This document shows positions 49,801-61,800 of a stretch of 64,000 nucleotides of DNA, piece by piece; positions within the stretch are counted from its first letter, which is position 1; the number at the start of each line of letters is the position of its first letter. Made by a program: the position numbers and the translations under genes. The DNA comes from Patiria pectinifera (taxonomy: Eukaryota; Echinodermata; Asteroidea; Valvatida; Asterinidae), in assembly GCA_029964075.1 (NCBI GenBank), contig CM057146.1, positions 8,823,501 to 8,887,500 of the forward strand, written 5' to 3'. The notes beneath the pieces were generated by a model. It worked only from the letters and a program-made list of their open reading frames with translations. It made no database searches and had not been told where the DNA came from.

Positions 49801-52800
49801 GTTTTCTTCCCGGATCCTGACTCTAGTGAGCTGAAATCTCTCGGGGATTCATTTCTGGCATCTTCTCACCTTGTGTGAACATTTGAATTAGTTTCGTGAA
49901 ATTGGATTTTTTGGCTGAAAATCAGTATTTTTGATGATCGCTGATATGGAAAACTTTTGAGATTTGGACCATTTTTGCTAAAAAACTGAAATGTTTGTTT
50001 TCTGCCCGGATCCTGACTCTAGTGAGCTGAAATCTCTCGGGGATTCATTTTTGGCATCAACTCACCTTGTGTGAACATTTGACTTAGTTTCGTGAAGTTG
50101 GATTTTTTGGCCGAAAATCAGTATTTTTGATGACCGCGGATATGGAAAACTTTTCCGATTTTGACCGTTTTTGCTAAAAAACTGAAATGTTTGTTTTCTG
50201 CCCGGATCCTGACTCTCTTGAGCTGAAATCTCTCGGGGATTCATTTCTGGCATCAACTCACCTGGTGTGAACATTTGAATTAGTTTCGTGAAACTGGATT
50301 TTTTGGCCAAAAATCAGTATTTTTGATGATCGCCGATATGGAAAACTTTTGAGATTTGGACCATTTTTGCTAAAAAACTGAAATGTTTGTTTTCTGCCCG
50401 GATCCTGACTCTAGTGAGCTGAAATCTTTCGGGGATTCATTTCTGGCATCTACTCACCTGGTGTGAACATTTGACTTTGTTTTGTGAAGTTGGATTTTTT
50501 GGCCAAAAATCAGTATTTTTGATGACCGCGGATATGGACAACTTTTCAGATTGGGACCATTTTTGTTAAAAAACTGAAATGTTTGTTTTCTGTCCGGATC
50601 CTGACTCTAGTGAGCTGAAATCTCTCTGGGATTCATTTTTGACATCTACTCACCTTGTGTGAACATTTGACTTAGTTTCGTGAAATTGGATTTTTTGGCC
50701 GAAACTCAGTATTTTTGATGACCGCGGATATGGAAAACTTTTCAGATTTGGACCATTTTTGCTAAAAAACTGAAATGTTTGTTTTCTGCCCGGATCCTGA
50801 CTCTAGTGAGCTGAAATCTCTCGGGGATTCATTTCTGGCATCAACTCACCTTGTGTGAACATTTGACTTAGTTTCGTGAAGTTGGATTTTTTGGCCAAAA
50901 ATCAGTATTTTTGATGACCGCGGATATGGAAAACTTTTCAGATTTGGACCATTTTTGCTAAAAAACTGAAATGTTTGTTTTCTGCCCAGATCCTGACTTT
51001 AGTGAGCTGAAATCTTTCGGGGATTCATTTCTGGCATCTACTCACCTGGTGTGAACATTTGACGTAGTTTCGTGAAATTGGTTCTTTTGGCCGAAAATCA
51101 GTATTTTTGATGACCGCGGATATGGAAAACTTTTCAGATTTGGACCATTTTTGCTAAAAAACTGAAATGTTTGTTTTCTGCCCGGATCCTGACTCTAGTG
51201 AGCTGAAATCTCTCGGGGATTCATTTCTGGCATCAACTCACCTGGTGTGAACATTTGACTTAGTTTCGTGAAGTTGGATTTTTTGGCCGAAAATCAGTAT
51301 TTTTGATGACCGCGGATATGGAAAACTTTTCAGGTTTGGACCATTTTTGCTAAAAAACTGAAATGTTTGTTTTCTGCCCGGATCCTGACTCTAGTGAGCT
51401 GAAATCTCTCGGGGATTCATTTCTGGCATCTCTTCACCTTGTGTGAACATTTGAATTAGTTTCGTGAAATTGGATTTTTTGGCCGAAAATCAGTATTTTC
51501 GATGACCGCGGATATGGAAAACTTTTCGATTTGGACCATTTTTGCTAAAAAACTGAAATGTTTGTTTTCTGCCCGGATCCTGACTCTAGTGAGCTGAAAT
51601 CTCTCGGGGATTCATTTTTGACATCTACTCACCTTGTGTGAACATTTGACTTAGTTTCGTGAAGTTGGATTTTTTGGCCGAAAATCAGTATTTTTGATGA
51701 CCGCGGATATGGAAAACTTTTCAGATTTGGACCATTTTTGCTAAAAAACTGAAATGTTTGTTTTCTTCCCGGATCCTGACTTTAGTGAGCTGAAATCTCT
51801 CGGGGATTCATTTCTGGCATCAACTCACCTTGTGTGAACATTTGACTTAGTTTCGTGAAGTTGGATTTTTTGGCTAAAAATCAGTATTTTTGATGACCGC
51901 GGATATGGAAAACTTTTCAGATTTTGACCATTTTTGCTAAAAAAATGAAATGTTTGTTTTCTGCCCGGATCCTGACTCTAGTGAGCTGAAATCTCTCGGG
52001 GATTCATTTCTGGCATCTACTCACCTTGTGTGAACATTTGACTTAGTTTCGTGAAGTTGGATTTCTTGGCCAAAAATTAGTATTTTTGATGACCGCTAAT
52101 ATGGAAAACTTTTCAGATTTGGAACATTTTTGCTAAAAAACTGCAATGTTTGTTTTCTGCCTGGATCCTTACTCTATTGAGCTGAAATCTTTTGGGGATT
52201 CAATTTTAACATCTACTCACCTTGTGTGAACAATGACATTTGACTTAGTTTCGTGAAGTTGGATTTTTTGGCCAAAAATCAGTATTTTTGATGACCGCGG
52301 ATATGGAAAACATTTCAGATTTGGACCATTTTTGCTAAAAAACTGAAATGTTTGTTTTCTTCCCGAATCCTGACTGTAGTGAGCTGAAATCTCTTTTTTA
52401 AACATGATTACTAATTTGTACAAATTAGAAAATTTCAAGGATTGTTTTGTTTTTGTAAAAGTCTCCTGAAAGAATATATTATACAAATAATGAATGTTTG
52501 TGAATGCAATGGTAAGACTAATTTCATGAGGTGACAGATGAAATGTTCCATTCCACGAGGCGAAGTCGAGTGGAATGGAACATTTCATCTGTCACCGAAT
52601 GAAGTTATTCTTTCTATTGCACGAACGTGAAACATTCATAATTTGTTTTATATAACACCCTAATAAATCCTCGTCATCTGATTGGTTGACTTTTAATAGC
52701 CAATTTATTCAAGTTAAAAATTGTTTACAAGTTTGACGAGTTCAGAGTTATCATATTCAATTTTTCTCAATTTAAAACTTTTCCATCAGTTTAGAACTCA

Positions 52801-55800
52801 AACAGTTTAGAACTCAAACAGTTCAATAAGTTCGGAACTTTTATTGCCAATTTAAACACCACAGCGCCACCATCGGCAACATGTGCAGTGACAGTGCAAT
52901 GGTACTTCTAATCACAGTGCAATAGTACTTCCATTGCACTGTGCGCTGCGCACCACGCGTACGCTGTGCATTGGTACGAATAATTCAATGACATGTGATC
53001 AACAATCCACCAATCAGATGACAGGGATTTATTCAGGTGTTGTATAATTTACAATATACAGTGAAATCTTTTAAAGTCAAAACCTGTAAACTCAAAAACC
53101 TTCTAAGTCGAAGTAAAAACTTGTTCCCGTCAATTGTTGTTGAATCGAAAATCCATTGGATAACTCGAAACTCTGCTGAACTCAAAATTTTAGCCAATTC
53201 CCCTGAGGTTTGCCTTATCCACATTCGACTGTGTTTCAATTTGAACTTTTTTATTTCGATCAGGTGATGTGTTGCCTTCTGGTTGCTAGGCGTGGCCTGT
53301 CAGAGGTGGAGATCAAGAAGATTTTAGGCGTGACTGACCAGGCATGGTCCACGCTGTACTTCGCCATGAACGAGTTTGTGATCGAGAGATCGGGGTTGTA
53401 TGTGTGAGTATTGGTCATGTCTGTCAAGGTCAAGGGTCATTGAGATCCAATCAGGGCCCAATTTCATGGCTCTGCTGACCACAGAATTCCGTGCTTACGA
53501 TAACCATTTTGTGCTAACCTCACGAGCAGAAAAATTCTGTGCTAACCCTGTAAGCACAGAATCCTTAGTTATTAGCTTTGAGATGAATTTTGTGGTTTAT
53601 TTATGATTCCGTCTAAAAATGATTGATGATCTATGAGCGATACCCGTTTGGCCCTTTTCTCCCCCCCCCCCCCCCCCAGAGCACACCTTGGTCCAACGGT
53701 TACAATGTTCGACTCACGTGCCGTGGTACGTGGGTTTGAACCCTGACAGGGAACGTGGTGCTTGCGTTCTTAGGCAAGACACTTTACTACAATTGCCTCT
53801 GTCCACCCAGGAGTATAAATGAGTAGCTGTGAAGGTAGAGACCAGATTGCGCTGATCTCGAGCGGCTGCAGAAAAAGTGGTCTCCTGGCCTGATGAACAG
53901 GGGTAATAATTGTGAAGCGCTTTGAGACCTTCGATATAAAGCGCTGCATAAGCACCACATTATTATTATTTGCCGTTTCCTCGGTTTGCATCATTGTACG
54001 TGGTCTACATAACCCCCGAGGACCCACACACACAAAGGGAGAACAACAGGTCCTTTCAGTCCTCGGGCCTTTGGCCTTTTTTTTAAAAATGATCCTCCAT
54101 CGTTCGGTTATGTGCTTAGTCTATGGGAGAGTTTATATTACAGGGACCAAGGGAAACACAAAGCATTGTCCTCGAGAGTAAAGTAAAACACGACTGTCTG
54201 CTCAGTTGGTAGTATCCTGACTTTTGGCGTGATACCTGACAACATGTTTCATATGGGTTTAAGGCGTCTGACTAGTGCCCCATAAAAAAAGGACTGTTTT
54301 TCAGATTACCAACAATTTAGGCTAGAGAGCTCAGTTGGTAGAACATCAGTACGATATTCCCAAAGTTGCAGGTTCACATCCTGTTCCAATCAATGTCTCT
54401 GTCCCACCTGATATTTATTAAATGTTCGAGTTAGAATGTGTTTCCTGTAATGCCAGTTCATGTTTGTTTAACAGGTTAGCCTACAGTGAGTTGGCAGAGG
54501 CAGTGAGGCAGCATTTCTGCACAGACCGAGACCAAGAAAATCAATTCAGGAGGCTCGTGGCCGACTATTTCTTTAAAGTTTTTAAGGTATAACTTTTAAA
54601 AAGCTGTTGTGAATATGGAGGGCTTGAAAATTCCATTACTGTAACAGGAATACGTTAAAAAAAACACACACACACATTGAGAGAGCTATAAGAATATTTT
54701 CATTTGACAGAGATAGAAAAGCACCATTTCCGAATTAAACGTTCTATTTTAAAGTATTCAAATTGAGGCAAAGAACATTTTGCAAACAATACTTCTCTTC
54801 CAATTTGAACAAACAGTCACTGAGCCCACGATACGACACCCAGATACCGGAGAGAGTCTTGAACGAGTTGCCATGGTTACTGTGCAAGCTAAGAGCAAAG
54901 GAGCAGCTCCAGGAATGCCTGCTGAGTCTGGCTATGTTTAGCGCTCTCTTCAGGTAAGTTTCTCATAATTGATTCCAAAATGGTATCTACTTTTTTCTCA
55001 TAAACTAGATGGAATCCAAGATTAGTATACATGCTGCTACTTCTCATAATCTTTTTTTTTTTTTTTTGAGATTTGCAGTCACATGCCAGGTCACATGTTA
55101 TGTCAAAAGTTAAATCACTAGTAGGGTCACAAGTCAGATGACAAGTCAAGTGACAAGTCAGGTGACAAGTCAAATCAGACAAAGCAGGTGTGTTATAATT
55201 AAAGTTGAACAAAGAAATTGACCGGAGCGGGGTTTGAACCTGCAACCTCTGGATTACCGTTCCAGTGATCCACCAACTGAGCTACCCAGACCTTGGGAAC
55301 GTCCAGCTTTGGATGTTGAGTGTTCCCAAGGGCTGCATAGCTCAGTTGGTAGAGCACTGGAATGGTAATCCGAAGGTGGGAGGTTCAAACCTCGCTCCTG
55401 TCAGTTTCTTAGATTAACTTTAAGATAAAATTATTAAGCAAGATTATTTGAAAACTCCATTTTTCTATAAACTTTTTTTTTCACAGAGATCAGCACAAGT
55501 ATGACTTGGTAGATTACTGGAATAGCACAGGGGCATCGGGAGTTGAGATCCAACAGATGTACATGAAAGCCTTAGATGAGCAGGTAGCAATGCTGTATAC
55601 AGAAAGTACTGATGAAACTGGTACTCCGCCACAGCCTACTGCGGGCAAACAGGTTAGATCTTCTTGGGTTTTTTCCCCAGATTTGTCACTGCTTTGAAGT
55701 ACATGATTCTTGAAATAGGCTATATGTATTGTAGTGTCATTGTCCATTTCAAGTTTGACTGGTTCACTGTCGCCATAGGTTTTCCGTATAAACTGTATAG

Positions 55801-58800
55801 CTTGTTTGTCATCCATACCTATGATGAAGTGCGAATGTCAGAAAGGTCTTTTACATGGGGCTGCAGAGCTATAAATATTATACGTGTAAAGGTACTACTA
55901 AGGGGACACGTTATCGTAATTTCTTCGCACGATGGGAGACATCAGTCATTAGGGAGACATGTCTCCCTAATGTCACAGCTCCCCTTTAGAGGCACAATTT
56001 TACCGTCGCAATTAGGTTCATATTTGTTGCTCGTGGTCTAATTAGTAAACATACCGAAATTCGTGGGAAAAAAACAAGAGAATATTGGGTTAGGGCACAT
56101 TTAAGTTTGAAAATTTTTGTACACAAGTCTATGGGGATGTCTCCCAAATGTCCAATCCAGGGTAATTATTATTACTTTTTTTATTATTATTATTATTTGT
56201 TTCTGCTAATGAAACCAAGGATTCCTCAAAAGCGCCCTAGGCACTGTAGCTCGAAAGCCTGAAGAAACCTGTAGAGAGGAGACAATGAGAAGAAATTACA
56301 GTTTTAAAGGTGGGAGGAAAAGCCCAGAAGAATATTCTGGGGAAAACCCAGGTGTGATTTGAACCCCGGTCACAGCAGTGGAAGGCGAGGAAAGTACCGC
56401 TAGGCCAACCTGACTCCCCCATTGCTTATCAACTTTATGTTCCAAGCAAAATTAAGCTGAATGCCAGCGACCAGCAATATAAATCCCATTGTATGTTGGC
56501 TGGTAACATGTTTTGGCTAAGCAAATATTTCTGCACTTATTTCATTCTTACATCGACATAAATGAGATGTGCTTTTGGAGCTAACGACTTTCTTTCTTTT
56601 TTTGGTCCTGTTACTGAAGCAGCTAGTCTCGGTAGTCGGACGCATCAGTAATTTTCTGGAGGAGGCAGGGCATAGGACAGTGTTGGAACCTCTACTACAA
56701 AGAGCCATCAGGATGAATGTGAGTCGATTTTAAGGGTGTGCATTACAGGAAGTACCGGAACCGGGTACCCTATTGAAAAAAATATGGGTATCCGGGTACC
56801 CATTAAAGAAACCCAACGCCAAAAATGTCAATCTCGGAAGTTGCTGTTCAGATTGTTCATAAAGGTCTGCATGCTAATACTACCCCATATCGGTGCGCCA
56901 GTACGCAAGTTACAAATGTATACAGTGAGCTCTTTAGCGTTATGGTAAAAACTGCAACTATCACGAGCATCGAAAACGTGGAATTGGTTTTGTTTTCTGT
57001 TTTTCATTTTGAAATTTCTCAATCAATGACTTTCGAAGCTGTTCTTTTTCATTCTCTGAGAAGTTATCGGGTAATTTCTAAGGTCGGTTACGGGTACTCG
57101 ATTCCATAATCTGGAACCGGTTCCCAACATTGACGGTCGGGTTCTCGGGTACCCGGCTCCGATGCACAGCCCTAGTTGATTGTTCTACAGTAGGATGTAA
57201 CTATAGAGCTATGTTAAATTATTAGAGTGCTACATACTGATACCCTCACATAGGACACTGATTACTAGCGCCCATTGGACAAACACTCAAGTTGCGTTAG
57301 CTTCCGGTTCCAATGGTTCCAATGCTACTTAATGGCCAGTGGGCGTGGTTTAAACTGAACTGACGTCACACTAACAAACCAGATACAAAATCCTTATCCA
57401 AAACTCCTACCATTCTGCCCCATCAGCCTTTACCTGATGACCTGGTGAGCGCCGATCCCAAGGAAACGTTGGAGGGTCTCTATTATGAAAACCAACTGGC
57501 TCGCTTCTACGCCGATGTCGACAGATTCGACGAGGCCCTGGCCATTCATGAAAAGCTACTGGCTATCAAAGAAAAGTAAGTTGCTGTAATTTTACACCCA
57601 ATATTTATAAATCACTAATTCAAGTAATAAATCAGTGGAAATATGATAGGTACACTTGTGCTGTATTGCTGATGTTGCTGGCATCTTAACTTTGGGTTGG
57701 ATGCTATGTAGCCAGGGATCACGGCCAAAGTCACAATGCTGGAATCATTAGCAATGCTGCAAACTGGGAAATAGCAAACGGGGATCACTCGGAGAGAAAT
57801 TGACTGGAGTGAAGTTTGAACCTACGACCTCCAGATATCCTTTCGTGTGCTCTACCAACTGAGCTATCCAGCCCTATGTTGGCGGTTCCCTGGTGTCTGT
57901 TCAAGGGGCTCTAGTCAGAAGCCGTAAACTATGTAGGATCACGCCCAAAGTCACAATGCTGTCAACATTGGCAATGCTGCATGCATTGGGACTAGCAAAC
58001 AAGGATAATCCAGAGACGATAAGGCTTTTTTATTACAAATTTCAAATAAACGACAAGGGTTATTTTTGTGTTTGATTCAAAGGCCTGAGTGCAATGTAAG
58101 TCTCTCAGAGAAAGCTGTCACATTGAACAACATGGGCTTCGTGCACCTCAAACTTGGTAACAATGAAAAGGTAAGTAGCAGACGACTAAAATGGATACAT
58201 TCATGAATTTTGTTACGCAAATATGTCATGTATATCGAAAATGTCTGTTGATTCAAATTGGGTTTGTTGATTCAAACTTGGCAGGTCGTGCAACTATCTC
58301 TGGAATATACATAAAAAATAAAATTAAAAATAGGTCTCCGAATTGCAAAATCCAGAAGAGGGGGTCAGAAGACATAATCATCAATACGTTTGGGGGTGGG
58401 AAATGTCCCCATGAATCCCCGTTTCCTCTGACCAAGAAACTCTTTCTTTGATTTCATCAGGCACTGGACTACTTCGAACGAGCATTGGCATTACATAAGG
58501 AAGATTTGAATGGTAGTGACATATACGAGTCCATAGCCACCGCGACCAATAACGTGGGCTCAGCTCTGTCACTATTGGGCCGCTATGATGAAGGAGCTAA
58601 GGTCCTGGAGAGAGCACTCCAAGTAAGTCAGTTCAGTCATGATGCAACAGCGACAAAGACCATGGCAACTATGACAATGACATTTTACAGTGACAAATGC
58701 TATGAAAACAATGACAAAAGAGACAAGGACTAATATTAAAACAAAAGCTCTAATGGTAATAACTAACAGTGACAAAGAACAGGACAGCTATGACAATGAC

Positions 58801-61800
58801 AGTTTATAGTGACAAAAGCAATGCAAACCAATGACAAAAATGACAAGGACAAACATTAAAACAAAAGCCCTAATGGTAATAACTTCAATAATGTCGGTTG
58901 CACTGTCAGTCATGGGCAGCTATGACAAAGCAGCTTAGGTCCTGGAGAAAGCAGCCGAAGTAAGTCAAACCATAAGGTTGAAACACTGACAGGTAATGAT
59001 ATATATGACAGTGACAATTTACAGTGACAAAAACTAGGACGACAATGACAAAACCTACAGTGACCGTGACAGCAGTGGCAACAAAATCATGAAGGACAAT
59101 GACTTGAACACATGAAGTATGTCAAATCCATAAGGCTGCAACAGTAACAAGGAAAACGACCTTTGACAATGAAAATTCACTCAGATAAAAACGTCAACAA
59201 CAATGACGGAAGCGACAGTGACCATGACAACTTTGAGGACAACAATTGCAACTAAAACACAGAGGATAATAACTTCATTTTAATGACAGTGCCAGTAACC
59301 GGCTAAGTGACAGTGGTGACAATGACGGAAGTGACAACAGTTCCAGAAGCACATGCCATCCACATTCATCTGTGCACAACTCTTGACCCATAGATCTACG
59401 AGGAGCTCTACTTTGACAGTCTTCCTCCTGACGTGGGTGGAACCTTGCTCAACTTGGCCAAGTGTCACGTCCGGAACCCAAACAAAACACCAGAGGAAGT
59501 GCAGGCCACGTATCAGAGGTATGTGGGCTTAAATCCCTTCTCGTGTGTAGAAATTGCTGGAGTTTTATTAACAACAATCTGATTATTTAAAATACCAGTA
59601 TGGGAAACAGGATTTGAACCGGATTTGAACCGGCAACCAGTGAAAGTCCTCCTGCAATTGCAGGATTTTCCTACTTTTTTTTTTTTAATTGTAAGTGGCA
59701 GTTTGGCCATCCTACCATGTATACTTTCCTTGTGTTCCCTTAAATTTCTTGCTCTAATTTCAGAGCCCTTTATATATCGATGCCTGGAATACCATTCCAT
59801 ATTTCTAGAGGTTACAGGTTCAACTCTTAATCCAGTTGTTTCATTGTTTGATTGATTTAAAGCAAATCTAGTTAGTTTTCCATCACGATTAAAGATTAAT
59901 TCACGCTAAGCGAAAGTCAATCTGTGATGGCACAACAAATCGACCAATCCCTTAAAGGCCAACCCCAATAAATGATGGCCAATCGCTGCCGTGATTTATG
60001 TCTGACAAAAGTGCTAGATGCGTTGTGCGTTTAAATAAAATGTGTGTTTGCGTACTATGCGCACCTCGGAACATGCAGCAAGGCATTTGGAGAGGCACAC
60101 GTATTGTTGTTCCCACTCTGAAATGGGTGGGGCCTAAAGGCCGAGTCATACTCGGCGCGAAAGTGAACACAAACATGAAGAATTTGGACATCTGGGCAAG
60201 TTTTCGCAGCGCGAAAACTTGCCCTGAAAACTGGTATTCCCAAAAGTTGAACACATTTCAACCCTGGTGAATTTCACAGCAAATTTGCTTGAATATTCTA
60301 TTGCCTCTGAAATCTTCATAAATTTTTAGCATGAATATTTATGTAGGTTTCTAGCACTTGCGATTTTCAGGGGATTCAGATTTTCTTTATATTTGTACAT
60401 AAACGCATTTATGTGAAGTATAACCCAAGATAATGTGGTAACATCCAGCGATTCAGCAAGCTTGAAAAGAAAAACCTTACATTGTGACTGTTCAGAGCCA
60501 TAGATATCCGCGAGAACGCCTACGGTCGTAACCATCACGAAGTAGCACAGGTTCTGATGACGTACGGCGCGTACATGCAACGTCTTGAGAAGACCGAGCA
60601 AGCACTGGACATGTATCTGGAAGCGCTGGACATTTTCATGGTAAGAGAAAATGAATTATTGGCAGGACTAAACAGGCTTTTGCAAATTGGGTGCATAAAA
60701 GGGTAGATGGTTCTGACTTATTTTTTTTTTCTCCAAAATGTGAATGGGTTCTTTTTGCCTCAAACTGTGTGTTTAAGCTCTGGCTGGAACTTCTACATGT
60801 CACTTTGTGGTCGGTCGGTCGGTTGGTCGGTCGGTCGGTAGGCCTGTCCCCGGAAAATTGACCAAAAACGAGCCCCCTAGGTTTCCCATAAACTATAACT
60901 ACCAATTGACCAAAAATTGACCACATGCAATGCTGTCGTCAGTAAATGCACTCTTGGCGAAAGTTTTCGGAACACACCCCTTTGTCTCGATTGATACGCA
61001 TGCGCGTCTATTTTGCATATGAAGTGAGACATTCCGGAACCAGGCCAGAGCTTATTGTGCACTCGTGCTTGTTTGTGTGTGTGTGTGCGTGTCCTGACCT
61101 TTGAACGGTCATAATTATTAGTTTGTTTCTTTTTGTGATGTGAATTTTTTCCCCATCAAATTACATTTAGTGAGTCCCCTATTAAAGTTTGCATTTGCCA
61201 TTCAGTTTGGAGAACCCCTAGACAGAAACAATGTTTCTTTTGGTCAATCCTTCGGGAGCTGATGGTATTTTGTTTTTGGTTGTCATTTTTGGATCTAAAG
61301 CTTTTGTTTGATGTGTTCCTTGTGACTTTGGTCATCTGTGTACATGTATTTATTGATTATTCCCGAGAAATAAAATAGTATAGTATAGTATTTGTGTGAT
61401 TACATTTCTCTTTCCTACAATGTATTTTCTATTTGGGAATTCCTGATTGCGCAGGTAGAATGTTGTTTCTAATTCTGTTATTTACGGCTACTTGGTTTGC
61501 GTACTTAATTTTGGGGTGGGGGGTAGCCTCTGAAAATGTTATGAATTAGCATAGATATTTTTGATCATTTTGATTACAAATGTATTTTCTCAGTTTGAGG
61601 CTTTCAGGTGCATTTTGTAAATCCGTAAATTAAAAGCATTCCAACGAATATTGTTACTAATGCCAGTGCACTTTACCTATAGTTATACTAAGTGAGTCTG
61701 CAGCCTCAACACAAAGCACTGATTGTTCTCAATTCTTTGTCCATTATTCAAGGTTGCATATGGACCGGAAGGATTGGACACCGCGATGACGCAGGAGAAT

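Noticed and set aside
42971-52394. A CENP-B box in the satellite unit
   Set aside because: TTTCGTGAAGTTGGA resembles it only at TTCG; the later A and CGGG positions are absent.
42971-52394. CRISPR-like array
   Set aside because: The repeats are contiguous 196-bp units without unique spacers, in a eukaryotic intron.
43857-52588. Open frames on the minus strand of the satellite (for example 43857-44039 and 50062-50310)
   Set aside because: They are repeats of the 196-bp unit. The unit is not a multiple of 3, so frames break at each turn, and there is no start, splice or family support.
55329-55408. Functional tRNA-Thr
   Set aside because: The anticodon stem has a mismatch, the T-stem pairs poorly, and no proper acceptor stem closes.
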